Part shown: positions 25,670-35,029 of the stretch, in pieces
Layout: each line of letters begins with the position of its first letter
Position numbering within the stretch: the stretch's first letter is position 1
Assembly (NCBI GenBank): GCA_022448245.1
Contig: JAKVCO010000006.1
Coordinates: 124,001 to 188,000, forward strand
Reading direction: 5' to 3'
Source: Paracoccaceae bacterium
Lineage (GTDB): Bacteria > Pseudomonadota > Alphaproteobacteria > Rhodobacterales > Rhodobacteraceae
Length of the DNA: 64,000 bases
Program-made: the position numbers and the translations under genes
Notes under the pieces: model-generated
The model's input: the letters and a program-made list of their open reading frames with translations, nothing else
The model's database searches: none
What the model was told of the DNA's origin: nothing

Positions 25670-27082
25670 GTGGTCATAGATACGATATCCGACGGGGTTT
25701 CCCGCTCGGTCGGAACAGTAACTGATGGGATTACGGGGTTGTTCAGCGATCACACAATCAGACTTGGTGTGACAGGGCTAAGCCGCGCAGGTAAAACGGT
25801 TTTTATCACCTCGCTCATCGCGAACCTTCTGGATCGGGGGCGGATGCACCAGTTCTTGGCGGCTTCGACGGGTCGTATCACCCATGCCTATCTGCAGCCA
25901 CAGCCGGACGACACGATCCCGCGTTTCGACTACGAGACACATCTGGGCGCCATGACGGGGACCGAGCCGCATTGGCCGCAAAGCACCCGCGCTGTCAGCG
26001 AATTGCGCTTGTCACTTCGCGTGCAGCCGGGCGGGTTCATGGGCTCTTTTTCGGGGCCGCGCACGATCCATCTCGATATCGTGGACTATCCGGGCGAGTG
26101 GCTGTTGGACCTCGCGCTACTCGACAAAAGCTTCGATGACTGGTCGGAGGATGTGCTGGGCAAAGTGGAACGGCGCGCAGAACATGCGTCTTTCAAGGCA
26201 GCCTTGGCGGAGCTACCTGCGGCGCCCGACTATGACGAACCCTTGGCCCAAAGGCTCGCATCGACTTTTACCGAAGGGCTCAAAGCAGCGCGCGAGGCAG
26301 GCTATGCAGATTGCACACCGGGACGCTTCCTCCTACCCGGCGAGCTGGAGGGGTCGCCCGTTCTAACCTTCGCGCCAATGCAACCGGGCGAGCGTGGCCG
26401 CAAAACGCTGCGCCGTGAGATGGAGCGCCGTTACGAGGCCTATAAGGCCAAGGTCGTGAAGCCCTTCTTCCGCGATCACTTTGCGCGTCTTGATCGCCAG
26501 GTTGTGCTGGTCGACGTGCTGGGCGCGATCCATGACGGCCCGCAGGCTGTTGAAGCCACGCGTGAGACCATGGCCGATATCCTCAGCGCGTTCCGGCCCG
26601 GGCGCAACGCTTGGCTCAGTTCTCTGTTTCTTGGGCGCAGGGTCGATCGCATCCTGTTTGCCGCGACCAAGGCCGATCATTTGCATCATGCACAGCACAA
26701 ACGCCTGTCCGCGATCATGGAGGCGCTGACCCGCGAAGCGCGCGACCGCGCCCGTTTTGCTGGCGCTGAAACTGCAGCGCTATCTATCGCCTCACTGCGC
26801 ACAACGACCGAGACCGAGATCGACCATAACGGAAATCAGCTTTTGGCCGTCCAAGGCACCACGGAGCAGGGCAAGCGCGCCGCGTTCTATCCCGGTGAGC
26901 TGCCCGAAGACCCCAAGCGCATCCTTGCCCCGGCGCGCGAGGGCGCTGACACATGGCCCTTTGGCGAGGTCGAAGTGATGCGCTTCAAGCCGCCTGTTCA
27001 AAACATCAGCCCGGGCGACGGGCCACCACATATTCGGCTCGATAAGGCTGCCGAGTTCCTTTTGGGAGACCGCCTGCCATGA
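25670..27082 (+). CDS. YcjX-like P-loop ATPase/GTPase (DUF463)
   Basis: A 470-aa protein with P-loop GLSRAGKTVFITSL at about residues 36-49, then DIVDYPGEWLLDLALLD, a Walker-B-like switch, and VLVDVLGAIHDGP further on. This is the DUF463/YcjX family, dynamin-like nucleotide hydrolases linked in E. coli to the phage-shock and sigma-32 regulons. The start is GTG at 25670. It is coupled by a 4-nt overlap to the TIGR01620 gene, the conserved YcjX-YcjF pair. Confidence 0.9.
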   Translation: MVIDTISDGVSRSVGTVTDGITGLFSDHTIRLGVTGLSRAGKTVFITSLIANLLDRGRMHQFLAASTGRITHAYLQPQPDDTIPRFDYETHLGAMTGTEPHWPQSTRAVSELRLSLRVQPGGFMGSFSGPRTIHLDIVDYPGEWLLDLALLDKSFDDWSEDVLGKVERRAEHASFKAALAELPAAPDYDEPLAQRLASTFTEGLKAAREAGYADCTPGRFLLPGELEGSPVLTFAPMQPGERGRKTLRREMERRYEAYKAKVVKPFFRDHFARLDRQVVLVDVLGAIHDGPQAVEATRETMADILSAFRPGRNAWLSSLFLGRRVDRILFAATKADHLHHAQHKRLSAIMEALTREARDRARFAGAETAALSIASLRTTTETEIDHNGNQLLAVQGTTEQGKRAAFYPGELPEDPKRILAPAREGADTWPFGEVEVMRFKPPVQNISPGDGPPHIRLDKAAEFLLGDRLP

Positions 27083-28080
27083 GCAAAGGCCCCGTTCTTA
27101 TTGAGCTTGATGGCGACACGCCATCGCCCTCACCTTCGGAGGCACCGCCCGTCCCGGAAGCCACCGACACGCGGGTGCCATCGGGTGCTGCGATGCAGAC
27201 CGTGGCGACATTGGCCGCGCGACCGAAGTCACGGCTCGCACGGTGGTTCTGGTCGCTCTTCTTCGGCATCTTCGGCTTCTTCATCTCGCTGGCAGCGTGG
27301 AACCGGGTGACCGAGCTTGTCACCACGGACCCCATCCTTGGCTATGCGGCGACAGGGTTGATCGCGGCTTTCGTGCTCGTCGCTCTGGTCATCGCGGTTC
27401 GAGAGTTTGCCGCCTTCGCGCGGCTCGGGCGCATCGACAAATTGCATTCCCGCGCAGAAGCCGCGCTCAGTCGTGAAGACCTCGCCGCCGCGCGTGGGGT
27501 CGCCACCGATCTCAACCGCCTCTACCGTTCACGGCCCGACACGGAATGGGGCCGCGCGCGCTTTGCCGAGCGCCAAGGCGAAATCATTGACTCCGATGGC
27601 CTTCTAAGCCTCGCCGAACGCGAAATCCTCAAGCCTCTCGACGATGCCGCCACGCGCGAGGTGGAGGCATCTGCTCGTCAGGTCGCCACTGTCACGGCGC
27701 TCGTGCCCTTGGCCCTCGTCGACGTGCTCACCGCGCTTTCGATCAACCTGCGCATGATCCGCCGCATTGCCGAAATCTACGGCGGGCGTTCGGGCACGTT
27801 GGGCGCATGGCGCCTGACGCGATCGGTGCTGGCGCATCTAGTTGCAACCGGCGCCGTGGCGATCGGCGATGACATGTTGGGCTCGCTCGCAGGGGGAAGC
27901 ATTTTGGGCAAGCTATCGCGGCGTTTTGGCGAAGGCCTCGTCAACGGCGCCTTGACCGCACGCGTGGGCGTCGCAGCTATGGAGGTGTGCAGGCCCCTGC
28001 CCTTCCAGACAGAGACCCGGCCGGGCGTGACCGCCTTGGTGCGCCGGGCCCTCACGGGACTTTTTGAAAACGATGACTGA
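27079..28080 (+). CDS. TIGR01620/YcjF-like membrane protein (DUF697)
   Basis: A 333-aa membrane protein with a variable N-terminal tail rich in proline and serine, two adjacent transmembrane segments (FWSLFFGIFGFFISLAAW and IAAFVLVALVIAVREF, about residues 55-120), then a DUF697 domain with ALVPLALVDVLTALSINLRMIRRIAEIYGGR. It pairs with YcjX in an overlapping operon, probably as its membrane partner. Its stop codon overlaps the first codon of the following pseudogene. Confidence 0.88.
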   Translation: MSKGPVLIELDGDTPSPSPSEAPPVPEATDTRVPSGAAMQTVATLAARPKSRLARWFWSLFFGIFGFFISLAAWNRVTELVTTDPILGYAATGLIAAFVLVALVIAVREFAAFARLGRIDKLHSRAEAALSREDLAAARGVATDLNRLYRSRPDTEWGRARFAERQGEIIDSDGLLSLAEREILKPLDDAATREVEASARQVATVTALVPLALVDVLTALSINLRMIRRIAEIYGGRSGTLGAWRLTRSVLAHLVATGAVAIGDDMLGSLAGGSILGKLSRRFGEGLVNGALTARVGVAAMEVCRPLPFQTETRPGVTALVRRALTGLFENDD

Positions 28081-29700
28081 TGGAATCCCTCGCCATTGAT
28101 CTCACCACCTATCAGCGCCGCCCTATCGAGGAGGCGCATGTGGCGCGGATGCGAGAGCTCGGTGAGACGAAGGAGCACGAGCCGGGAAACCTGCTGGTCA
28201 AACTGGACCAACCCATCACCGAGTTCCTCTACATCGAAGAGGGGGAGATGGAGGCTGTGCACCCATAACCGGCGAACACTAAGGCGGCGCCACCCTCGGA
28301 CCGACGCAATTCTTTTCCGAAATATCCTTCCTCAACGGCGGGCTTGCCATGATGGGCTGCCGCACGGTGCAGGCTTCCCGCGTGCTGCATGTGCCGCGCG
28401 AGGCGATGCTCGAACTCATGAGCCAGATCCCGGAGCTCTCAGATCTTTTGATCACAGTCATGGCTGCGCGTCGCCGGCGCTTGCTGGAAAGCCAGGATGC
28501 GGCGCTCGTATTGATCGGCGCCGATGTGGACCGCAACATCCGCCAGATCGCAGCCTTCGCGGGGCGCAACAAATTCCCCTATCGCTCGTTTGAGATTGGT
28601 TCTGGCGAAGCACTAGAGGTCTCCGCAGAGTGTTCCATAACCCCTCGGAGCCCGCTGTGCTCTACGGCCACAAGCAAGCCATCGATGACCCCACGCCGCA
28701 AAAGATCGCCCAGCTTTTCGGGCTCGATCTGGTGCTGGAGGATCATGAGATTTGCGATGTGCTGATCGTTGGTGCAGGGCCTGCCGGTACCGCCGCGGGC
28801 GTTTATGCCGGTTCTGAAGGCATGTCGGCTTTGGTGCTGGAAGATAGCACCATCGGCGGGCAGGCCGGCACCTCTTCGCGGATCGAAAACTAAATGGGCT
28901 TTCCCACCGGCATTTCCGGCGGTGACCTCGTCTGACGCGGCGAAGTGCAGGCCATGAAGCTCGGCACCTGCTTCGCCGTGCCTCGGCGCGCTGTGGGCGT
29001 CACCACCCACGATCATGACCGCAAAAGGAGGTTCGATATTGAGCTTGCCGACGGCATGGTCGTCTGCGCCCGCGCACTCGTGGTGGCCACAGGTGTCCAG
29101 TACCGACGATTGCCAATTGAGGGGCTCGAGACATTCGAAGGTGCAGGCATCTACTATGCCGCGACTGAGGTTGAGGCGCGGTACTGCCGCGACACGGATG
29201 CCGTGATCATCGGTGGCGGCAATGTATCTGAGCCGCTCAGCACGCCATGTGCATCTTCTCGTGCGGGGCACGTCGCTGGCGGCGTCGATGCCGGATTACT
29301 TGTCCTCGCGGCTCGAGGCTGGTCTCAACATCACGATCCACTACCAGACGGAGCTTCGTTCCCTAAACGGGTGGCGACTTCCTCAAAGAAATCACCGTCA
29401 TCAACAAGGCCTCCGGAGAGGAGAGCAATATCCACACCTGCGGCCTCTTCATCATGGTGGGCGCTGCGCCGAACACCGCTTGGCTAAGCGGATTGGTGGA
29501 GCTCGACGACAAGGGCTTTGTGAAGACAGGCGTGGACGTCGGCACGAACTCAGCCTACTCGACGTCCAACCCCGGCATCTTCGCTGTGGGTGATGTCCAC
29601 GCGGGTTCCGTGAAACGCGTGGCGAGCGCGGTTGGCGAAGGCTCCGTCGTGATCAGCCGCGTGTGGGAATTCATCAACGGGTATCTGGCCCTGAGCAAGA
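28080..29700 (+). pseudogene. Broken cNMP-binding/thioredoxin reductase-like flavoprotein
   Basis: Fragments in several frames assemble into one protein. First is a cyclic-nucleotide-binding domain (ITEFLYIEEGEMEAV, QFFSEISFLNGGLAMMG), then a linker, then a TrxB-like flavoprotein (VLIVGAGPAGTAAGVYAG, STIGGQAGTSSRIEN, ALVVATGVQYRRLPIEGLE, NPGIFAVGDVHAGSVKRVASAVGEG). Lesions include a lost base near 28262, nonsense TAA at 28280-28282, a frameshift near 28628, TAA at 28891-28893, TGA at 28933-28935, a deletion with frameshift near 29222, and another shift near 29375. So many hits make sequencing error unlikely. The normal stop is lost, so the right edge is approximate. Codon use matches the chromosome. 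Confidence 0.9.
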
Positions 29701-29732
29701 ACGCCCCCCTCCCGTGGGGGAGATCGGGGGCT

Positions 29733-29790
29733 GCCCGGTGTTTCCACCGGGCTACTCTTTCAATGGATAGCACCCGCCACAAGACGCGGG
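29733..29790. repeat. Two successive hairpins with a shared GGGCT flank
   Basis: GCCCGGTG-TTTC-CACCGGGC (29733-29752) is a perfect 8-bp stem, and 20 nt later CCCGC/GCGGG (29773-29790) forms a second. Each is followed by GGGCTAC or GGGCTGCCCTAC. The spacer between the pseudogene and ileS (29701-29976) otherwise holds only the hairpin at 29901-29943. Confidence 0.5.
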
Positions 29791-29900
29791 CTGCCCTACG
29801 CGCACCACACCAAAAACACCCTCGCTTGCCCCGCCTTGCCCGCGCGCCTATAAGCCCATCCAACATGGCTCACCTACGCATAAATAAGCGAATTACGAGC

Positions 29901-29943
29901 CCGGTCGTCTGACGCGTCAGGCCGCCGGGTTTTCTGTTTTTCC
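29901..29943 (+). terminator. Rho-independent terminator upstream of ileS
   Basis: The outer arms CCCGG (29901-29905) and CCGGG (29926-29930) enclose the palindrome CTGACGCGTCAG, followed by TTTTCTGTTTTTCC. It ends any transcript from the pseudogene side before ileS, or could attenuate ileS. Confidence 0.6.
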
Positions 29944-29976
29944 TTAAGAGCCAATCTCCAATTCGAGAGCCGTAAA

Positions 29977-32952
29977 ATGTCTGACTACAAAGACACCCTG
30001 AACCTGCCTGAAACAGAATTTCCCATGCGCGCTGGCCTGCCCAAGCGCGAGCCCGATTGGCTCAAGCGCTGGGAAGACCTGCAGGTCTATAACACCCTGC
30101 GCAAGCGCCCCGGCCGCGCGAAATTCACGCTGCATGATGGCCCACCCTACGCGAACGGCCACCTGCACATCGGCCACGCGCTCAACAAGACCATCAAAGA
30201 CATCATCGTCCGCTCGCACCAGATGATGGGCTTTGACTCGGGCTACATCCCCGGCTGGGACTGCCACGGCCTCCCCATCGAGTGGAAGATCGAAGAGCAG
30301 TACCGCAAGAAGGGCCGCAACAAGGACGACGTGCCGATCAACGAATTCCGCGCGGAGTGCCGGAAATTCGCCGAAGGCTGGGTCGATATCCAGCGCGAGG
30401 AATTCAAGCGTCTGGGCGTCACCGGCAATTGGGAAAACCCCTACCTCACGATGAACTTCCACGCCGAACGCGTCATCGCCGAGGAATTCATGAAATTCTT
30501 GATGAACGGCACACTCTATCAGGGCTCCAAGCCCGTGATGTGGTCGCCGATGGAGCAGACAGCGCTCGCCGAAGCAGAGGTCGAATACCACGACAAGGAC
30601 AGCTTCACGATCTGGGTGAAGTTTGCGATTTCGCGTCTCTTTGGAGCAATCGCCGGCGGGGTTGACGAGGAAACTGGGAAACTCACTGAACCAAGTGAAG
30701 AAGTAATGGCGAAGGTTGAGGCTGACTATGCCGCCTTGCAAGGTGCTAGCGTCGTAATCTGGACAACTACTCCTTGGACGATCCCCTCAAACAAAGCCGT
30801 CGTTTACGGTGACAACATTGAGTACGGTGTATTCCGCGTAACTGCTGATGTCCCTGAAGACAATTGGATTGCAAAGGGCGAAAAAATCCTTGTTGCGACC
30901 GCTCTTGCAAAGGACGTCTTTTCTAATGCCCGTATCGCAGAAGATGGCTTCGAGCTTGTTCGCGTCGTTGATGTCTCTTCCATTCAAGGCCTCTATCATC
31001 CGTTGAAAGATGCCGATGGCTCAAACGGTGAGTGGGATGATGAGCGCGATTTCCGTGCCGCACCCTTTGTGACGGACACCGAAGGCACGGGTTTCGTTCA
31101 TTGCGCGCCGTCCCACGGGATGGAGGAATATGAGCTCTACCGCGACCTTGGAATGCTAGATCAAGTGATCACCTACAACGTCATGGACGACGGCGGCTTC
31201 CGCGCGGACCTGCCCTTCTTTGGCGGTAAATACATCCTGTCCCGCAAGGGCAAGGAAGGTGACGCGAACAAGGCCGTCATCGACAAGCTGGTCGAAGTGG
31301 GCGGCCTCTTGGCACGTGGTAAAATCCACCACTCCTACCCGCATTCGTGGCGCTCGAAAGCGCCGGTTATCTACCGCAACACGCCGCAGTGGTTTGCGGC
31401 GATCGACAAGCCGGTGGGCGACGGGCAGGACCAGCACGGCACCACGATCCGCGAGCGTGCGCTGACCGAGATCGACAACGTCAAATGGACGCCGAAGGCC
31501 GGCCGCAACCGTCTTCATTCGATGATGGAGCAGCGCCCGGACTGGGTTCTCTCCCGCCAGCGTGCCTGGGGTGTGCCGCTCACCTGCTTCACGAAGAAGG
31601 GGGCGCTGCCGACGGATGAGGATTTCCTTCTGCGCAATGAAGAGGTCAACGCCCGCATCGCCGAGGCGTTTGAAACTGAGGGTGCAGACGCCTGGTACGA
31701 GGATGGCGCGAAGGAGCGTTTCCTCGGCGGCATCGTGGACGCGGACGCCTATGAGCAAGTCATGGACATCCTCGACGTGTGGTTTGACTCCGGCTCCACC
31801 CACGCATTCACCCTGCGCGACCGCGAAGACGGCACCGATGACGGTATCGCCGACGTCTACATGGAAGGCACCGACCAGCACCGCGGGTGGTTCCACTCCT
31901 CGCTCTTGCAGTCCGTCGGCACCACGGGCCGCGCGCCCTATCGCAACGTGGTCACCCATGGCTTTACGCTCGATGAGAAGGGCATGAAGATGTCGAAATC
32001 CATCGGGAACACGATCGTGCCCGATGAGGTCGTGAAGCAATACGGCGCCGATATCTTGCGCCTCTGGGTCGCTCAGACGGACTACACCGCCGACCAGCGT
32101 ATCGGGCCGGAGATCCTGAAAGGCGTGGCCGACAGCTACCGCCGCCTGCGCAACACATTCCGCTATCTGCTGGGCTCGCGCGTGGAGGGTACGGCGGCGA
32201 TGGACGTGGCAGATATGCCCGAGCTTGAGCGTTGGGTGCTGCACCGCCTCGCCCAGATCGACGGTCAAGTCCGCGAAGGCTATGCGCGCTTCGACTTCCA
32301 GAACGTCTTCCAGACGATCTTCAACTTCTCGACGGTGGAGCTTTCGGCCTTCTATTTCGACATCCGCAAGGATGCGCTCTACTGCGACGGCACAACGAAC
32401 CGCCGCGAGGCCGCGCGTTACGTGCTCGACCTGATCCTCGAGCGGCTCAACACCTGGCTCGCGCCGATCCTCGTCTTCACGATGGAAGAAGTTTGGCTTG
32501 AGCGCTCCGGCGGCGAAGGCTCTATCCACCTCGAAGACATCCCGGAGACACCCGCGGACTGGATCAACGAGAACCTCGCCGCGAAATGGGCCACCATCCG
32601 CCGCGTCCGCCGCGTTGTAACGGGCGCGCTTGAGGTTGAGCGTCAGGAGAAGACGATCGGTTCTTCCCTGGAAGCCGCCCCGCAGGTCTATGTAGACGCG
32701 GATACGGCTGCGATCCTGAACTCTGTCGAGTTTGAGGACGTCTGCATCACCTCCCAGATCGAGGTGATCGCGGGCGAGGCGCCCGAGGGTGCCTTCACGC
32801 TCGAAGATACCGACGGCGTGGGCGTGGTCTTCAAGAAGGCCGAAGGCAACAAGTGCCAGCGGTCCTGGAAGATCCTCACCGAGGTCGGTCAGTACGAGCC
32901 GAAAGACGTCTGCAAACGCTGTTCTGAGGCGCTTGCCGAACTCAACGGCTGA
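29977..32952 (+). CDS. ileS: Isoleucyl-tRNA synthetase
   Basis: A 991-aa class I synthetase. The HIGH motif is in YANGHLHIGHALNK (about residue 60) and the KMSKS loop in LDEKGMKMSKSIGNT (about residue 670). The CP1 editing domain contains VVIWTTTPWTIPSNKAV and GTGFVHCAPSHGMEEYEL. The C-terminal zinc-like end reads KCQRSWKI...VCKRC, where the second cysteine of the first pair is serine. Codon use drops to AT-richer third positions between about 30630 and 31050, across the CP1 domain, then recovers. It attaches isoleucine to tRNA-Ile and edits mischarged valine. Its stop overlaps the DUF3253 start (TGATG). Confidence 0.97.
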   Translation: MSDYKDTLNLPETEFPMRAGLPKREPDWLKRWEDLQVYNTLRKRPGRAKFTLHDGPPYANGHLHIGHALNKTIKDIIVRSHQMMGFDSGYIPGWDCHGLPIEWKIEEQYRKKGRNKDDVPINEFRAECRKFAEGWVDIQREEFKRLGVTGNWENPYLTMNFHAERVIAEEFMKFLMNGTLYQGSKPVMWSPMEQTALAEAEVEYHDKDSFTIWVKFAISRLFGAIAGGVDEETGKLTEPSEEVMAKVEADYAALQGASVVIWTTTPWTIPSNKAVVYGDNIEYGVFRVTADVPEDNWIAKGEKILVATALAKDVFSNARIAEDGFELVRVVDVSSIQGLYHPLKDADGSNGEWDDERDFRAAPFVTDTEGTGFVHCAPSHGMEEYELYRDLGMLDQVITYNVMDDGGFRADLPFFGGKYILSRKGKEGDANKAVIDKLVEVGGLLARGKIHHSYPHSWRSKAPVIYRNTPQWFAAIDKPVGDGQDQHGTTIRERALTEIDNVKWTPKAGRNRLHSMMEQRPDWVLSRQRAWGVPLTCFTKKGALPTDEDFLLRNEEVNARIAEAFETEGADAWYEDGAKERFLGGIVDADAYEQVMDILDVWFDSGSTHAFTLRDREDGTDDGIADVYMEGTDQHRGWFHSSLLQSVGTTGRAPYRNVVTHGFTLDEKGMKMSKSIGNTIVPDEVVKQYGADILRLWVAQTDYTADQRIGPEILKGVADSYRRLRNTFRYLLGSRVEGTAAMDVADMPELERWVLHRLAQIDGQVREGYARFDFQNVFQTIFNFSTVELSAFYFDIRKDALYCDGTTNRREAARYVLDLILERLNTWLAPILVFTMEEVWLERSGGEGSIHLEDIPETPADWINENLAAKWATIRRVRRVVTGALEVERQEKTIGSSLEAAPQVYVDADTAAILNSVEFEDVCITSQIEVIAGEAPEGAFTLEDTDGVGVVFKKAEGNKCQRSWKILTEVGQYEPKDVCKRCSEALAELNG

Positions 32953-33179
32953 TGGCGACGGACGCCGAGATTATCGACACGCTCTGGGCGCTCGCGGAGA
33001 CGCGGGCGCCCAAGTCGTTTTGCCCTGCTGAAGTGGCGTGGCGCGTGGCGGACGACTGGCGCCCGCTCATGCCCCGCGTTCGATCGCTGGCGAAGGCAGA
33101 AGGCCTCCTCGCCACACAAAAGGGCCGCCCCGTTGATCCCGAGGCGGCCCGTGGTCCGATAAGGCTGGCTAAGCCTTAG
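32952..33179 (+). CDS. DUF3253 small protein
   Basis: A 75-aa protein with AETRAPKSFCPAEVAWRVADDWRPLMPRVR and the C-terminal TQKGRPVDPEAARGPIRL, the signature of DUF3253. The predicted fold is a small winged helix, so DNA or RNA binding is possible but unproven. It is coupled to ileS and overlaps the convergent amt remnant by 4 nt. Part of its coding sequence doubles as the minus-strand terminator hairpin at 33118-33150. Confidence 0.88.
   Translation: MATDAEIIDTLWALAETRAPKSFCPAEVAWRVADDWRPLMPRVRSLAKAEGLLATQKGRPVDPEAARGPIRLAKP
33118..33150 (-). terminator. Terminator for amt inside the DUF3253 gene
   Basis: A perfect 8-bp stem GGGCCGCC/GGCGGCCC with a 13-nt loop, read on the minus strand and followed by TTTTGTG. 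It lies just beyond the amt stop and within the opposite coding sequence. Confidence 0.65.
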
Positions 33180-34347
33180 CTCGACATATCGTAAGCACGC
33201 TCTCCATGGGCGGAGAGGTCGAGGCCCGTCGTTTCGTCCTCCGTGCTGGCACGCAACGGCGTGATCATCTTCGTCACGAGGATGATCGCCGTCGTCATGA
33301 CCGCGGTGAAGATACCCACCACGATGAGGCCGCCGTCCTGCTCAACGATGCCCGCGTGGCCGAAGACCACCAGCATCAGAATGCCGAACATGCCGCCCAC
33401 GCCGTGCACGGCGAAGACATCGAGCGTGTCGTCAATGTTCATGGCGTTCTTCACAAAGCCGCAGAGCTCCTGACAGAGCACACCGGCGACGGAGCCAATG
33501 ATCAGCGCCTCAATGGGACCGACCGAGCCAGAGGCCGGCGTGATAGACGCAAGGCCCGCGATCGTCCCGGTGACCATGCCCACGAGGGAGGCTTTGCCGT
33601 AGCGAATACGCTCCCACAGGGCCCAAGTCAGGGACGCTGCAGCGGCCGAGATATGCGTGACGGTGAGGGCCATCGCCGCGCCGCCATCGGCTGCGAGCTG
33701 GGAACCGCCATTAAAGCCGAACCAGCCGACCCAGAGCATCGCTGCGCCGATCATGACCATGCCCCGGTTGTGCGGGGGCTTAGACTTGTCCGAGCGCGGG
33801 CCAAGGAAGGCTGCAAGGATCAGCGCCGCGATACCTGCCGTCTGGTGCACCACGATGCCGCCAGCAAAGTCGTTCACGCCGTTTTCAAAGAGCGACCATT
33901 CCGCGCCAGCCAGCAGGCCACCGCCCCAGATCCAATGCGCCACGGGCGCGTAGCACAGGAGCATCCAAAGCGCCGAGAAGATCACCACGAAGCCGTACTA
34001 CATAGGCGCCCACGATGAGCGCAGGCGTGATGATTGCGAAGGTCATCTGGAACGCAAAGAACAGGACCTCAGGGATGGTGCCTGACAAGGTGTCAGCATC
34101 GACGTCGCTCAAGAACGCTTCGCCCAGGCCGCCCCAGTAGGCGTTCCCGTCACCGAAAGCGATGGAATAGCCCAACGCGAGCCACAGCACGCTCATCAAG
34201 CACGCGATGGTGAAACAATGCATGAAGACGCTCAGCACGTTGCGTGACCGAACAAGTCCCCCGGAAAAAAAGCGCAAGCCCCGGCAATGTCATGAACAGC
34301 ACGAGCGCTGTGGCGACGATGATCCAGGCGGTATCCGCTCCGACCAT
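33176..34347 (-). pseudogene. amt: Ammonium transporter, two frameshifts
   Basis: From ATG 34347, with a GGAGG site upstream, the frame reads VGADTAWIIVATALVLFMTLPGLALF, then shifts at a run of seven adenines (34265-34271). The next frame carries GGLVRSRNVLSVFMHC to PALIVGAYV, where about 11 bp, including the expected ERIK residues, seem missing (near 33996-34003). The last frame (YGFVVIFSALWMLLCYAPVAHWIWGGG onward, 33988-33176) holds the rest of the channel and ends in ERAYDMSS. Only the homopolymer shift could be a read error. No glnK gene lies next to it. Confidence 0.85.
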
Positions 34348-34555
34348 GTTTATCCCTCCCCCTGATAAAAATCGGATGTTGGCGCGCTTAAGGCGGATTC
34401 GGACTGCTGTGAAAACAGGCGGGCATCGCAAGGGGTGCTCAATTTGGCGCCACATTGCTTAATGCCTATTTTTTGATCGTCTATATGGCATAAGCGATTA
34501 TAAATTAGTCTTAATTAGGATTTGGTTCAGGCGCGCGGCCAGCCATAGTGGGCGC

Positions 34556-35029
34556 ATGACGCAGCAGCCACAATCTGTGGGAATTGAAAGCCCTCTCGGC
34601 CCTTTGCAGCTCTGGGCAGAAGATGGGCAGATTACTGGCCTCGACTGGCAAGAGGGGCCGGAGCTCACCGATCAAACGCCTAAAGTGCTCCACGACGCAG
34701 CCCTACAATTGAGCGCCTATTTCCGAGGCGAACTGACCGCTTTTGATCTTCCGATGAGGCTCGGCCCCGGTGACTTTCAGGCGATCTTTCAAAATGCGCT
34801 GCTCAATATTCCCTATGGGGAAACGCGCACCTATGGGGATTTGGCGAAGGAGATTGGCGTCTCCGCGCAAGCGGCAGGGCAGGCTTGCGGCGCCAATCGA
34901 ATACCGACCCTTGTGCCCTGTCACCGCGTCTTGGGTGCAAGCTCGCTAGGTGGATTTTCCGGCGCAGGCGGGGTCGAGACGAAGGTAGAGCTCTTGAAGC
35001 TCGAAGGCGCAGGCGGCCTTCTTATTTAG
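34556..35029 (+). CDS. ogt: Methylated-DNA-protein-cysteine methyltransferase
   Basis: A 157-aa DNA repair protein. The C-terminal domain has the helix-turn-helix IPYGETRTYGDLAKEIGVSAQAAGQACGANRIP and the active-site motif VPCHRVLG with the acceptor cysteine (about residue 122). It transfers methyl groups from O6-methylguanine to itself and is consumed. The N-terminal domain is short, as in Ogt rather than Ada. It is convergent with pcs, overlapping by 8 nt. Confidence 0.92.
   Translation: MTQQPQSVGIESPLGPLQLWAEDGQITGLDWQEGPELTDQTPKVLHDAALQLSAYFRGELTAFDLPMRLGPGDFQAIFQNALLNIPYGETRTYGDLAKEIGVSAQAAGQACGANRIPTLVPCHRVLGASSLGGFSGAGGVETKVELLKLEGAGGLLI

Noticed and set aside
29701-29976. T-box or other tRNA-sensing leader in front of ileS
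   Set aside because: No T-box sequence or specifier structure; only hairpins and a terminator-like element are seen, and T-boxes are not expected in this group.
31156-32529. 457-codon antisense ORF inside ileS
   Set aside because: Shadow frame with no recognisable motifs.
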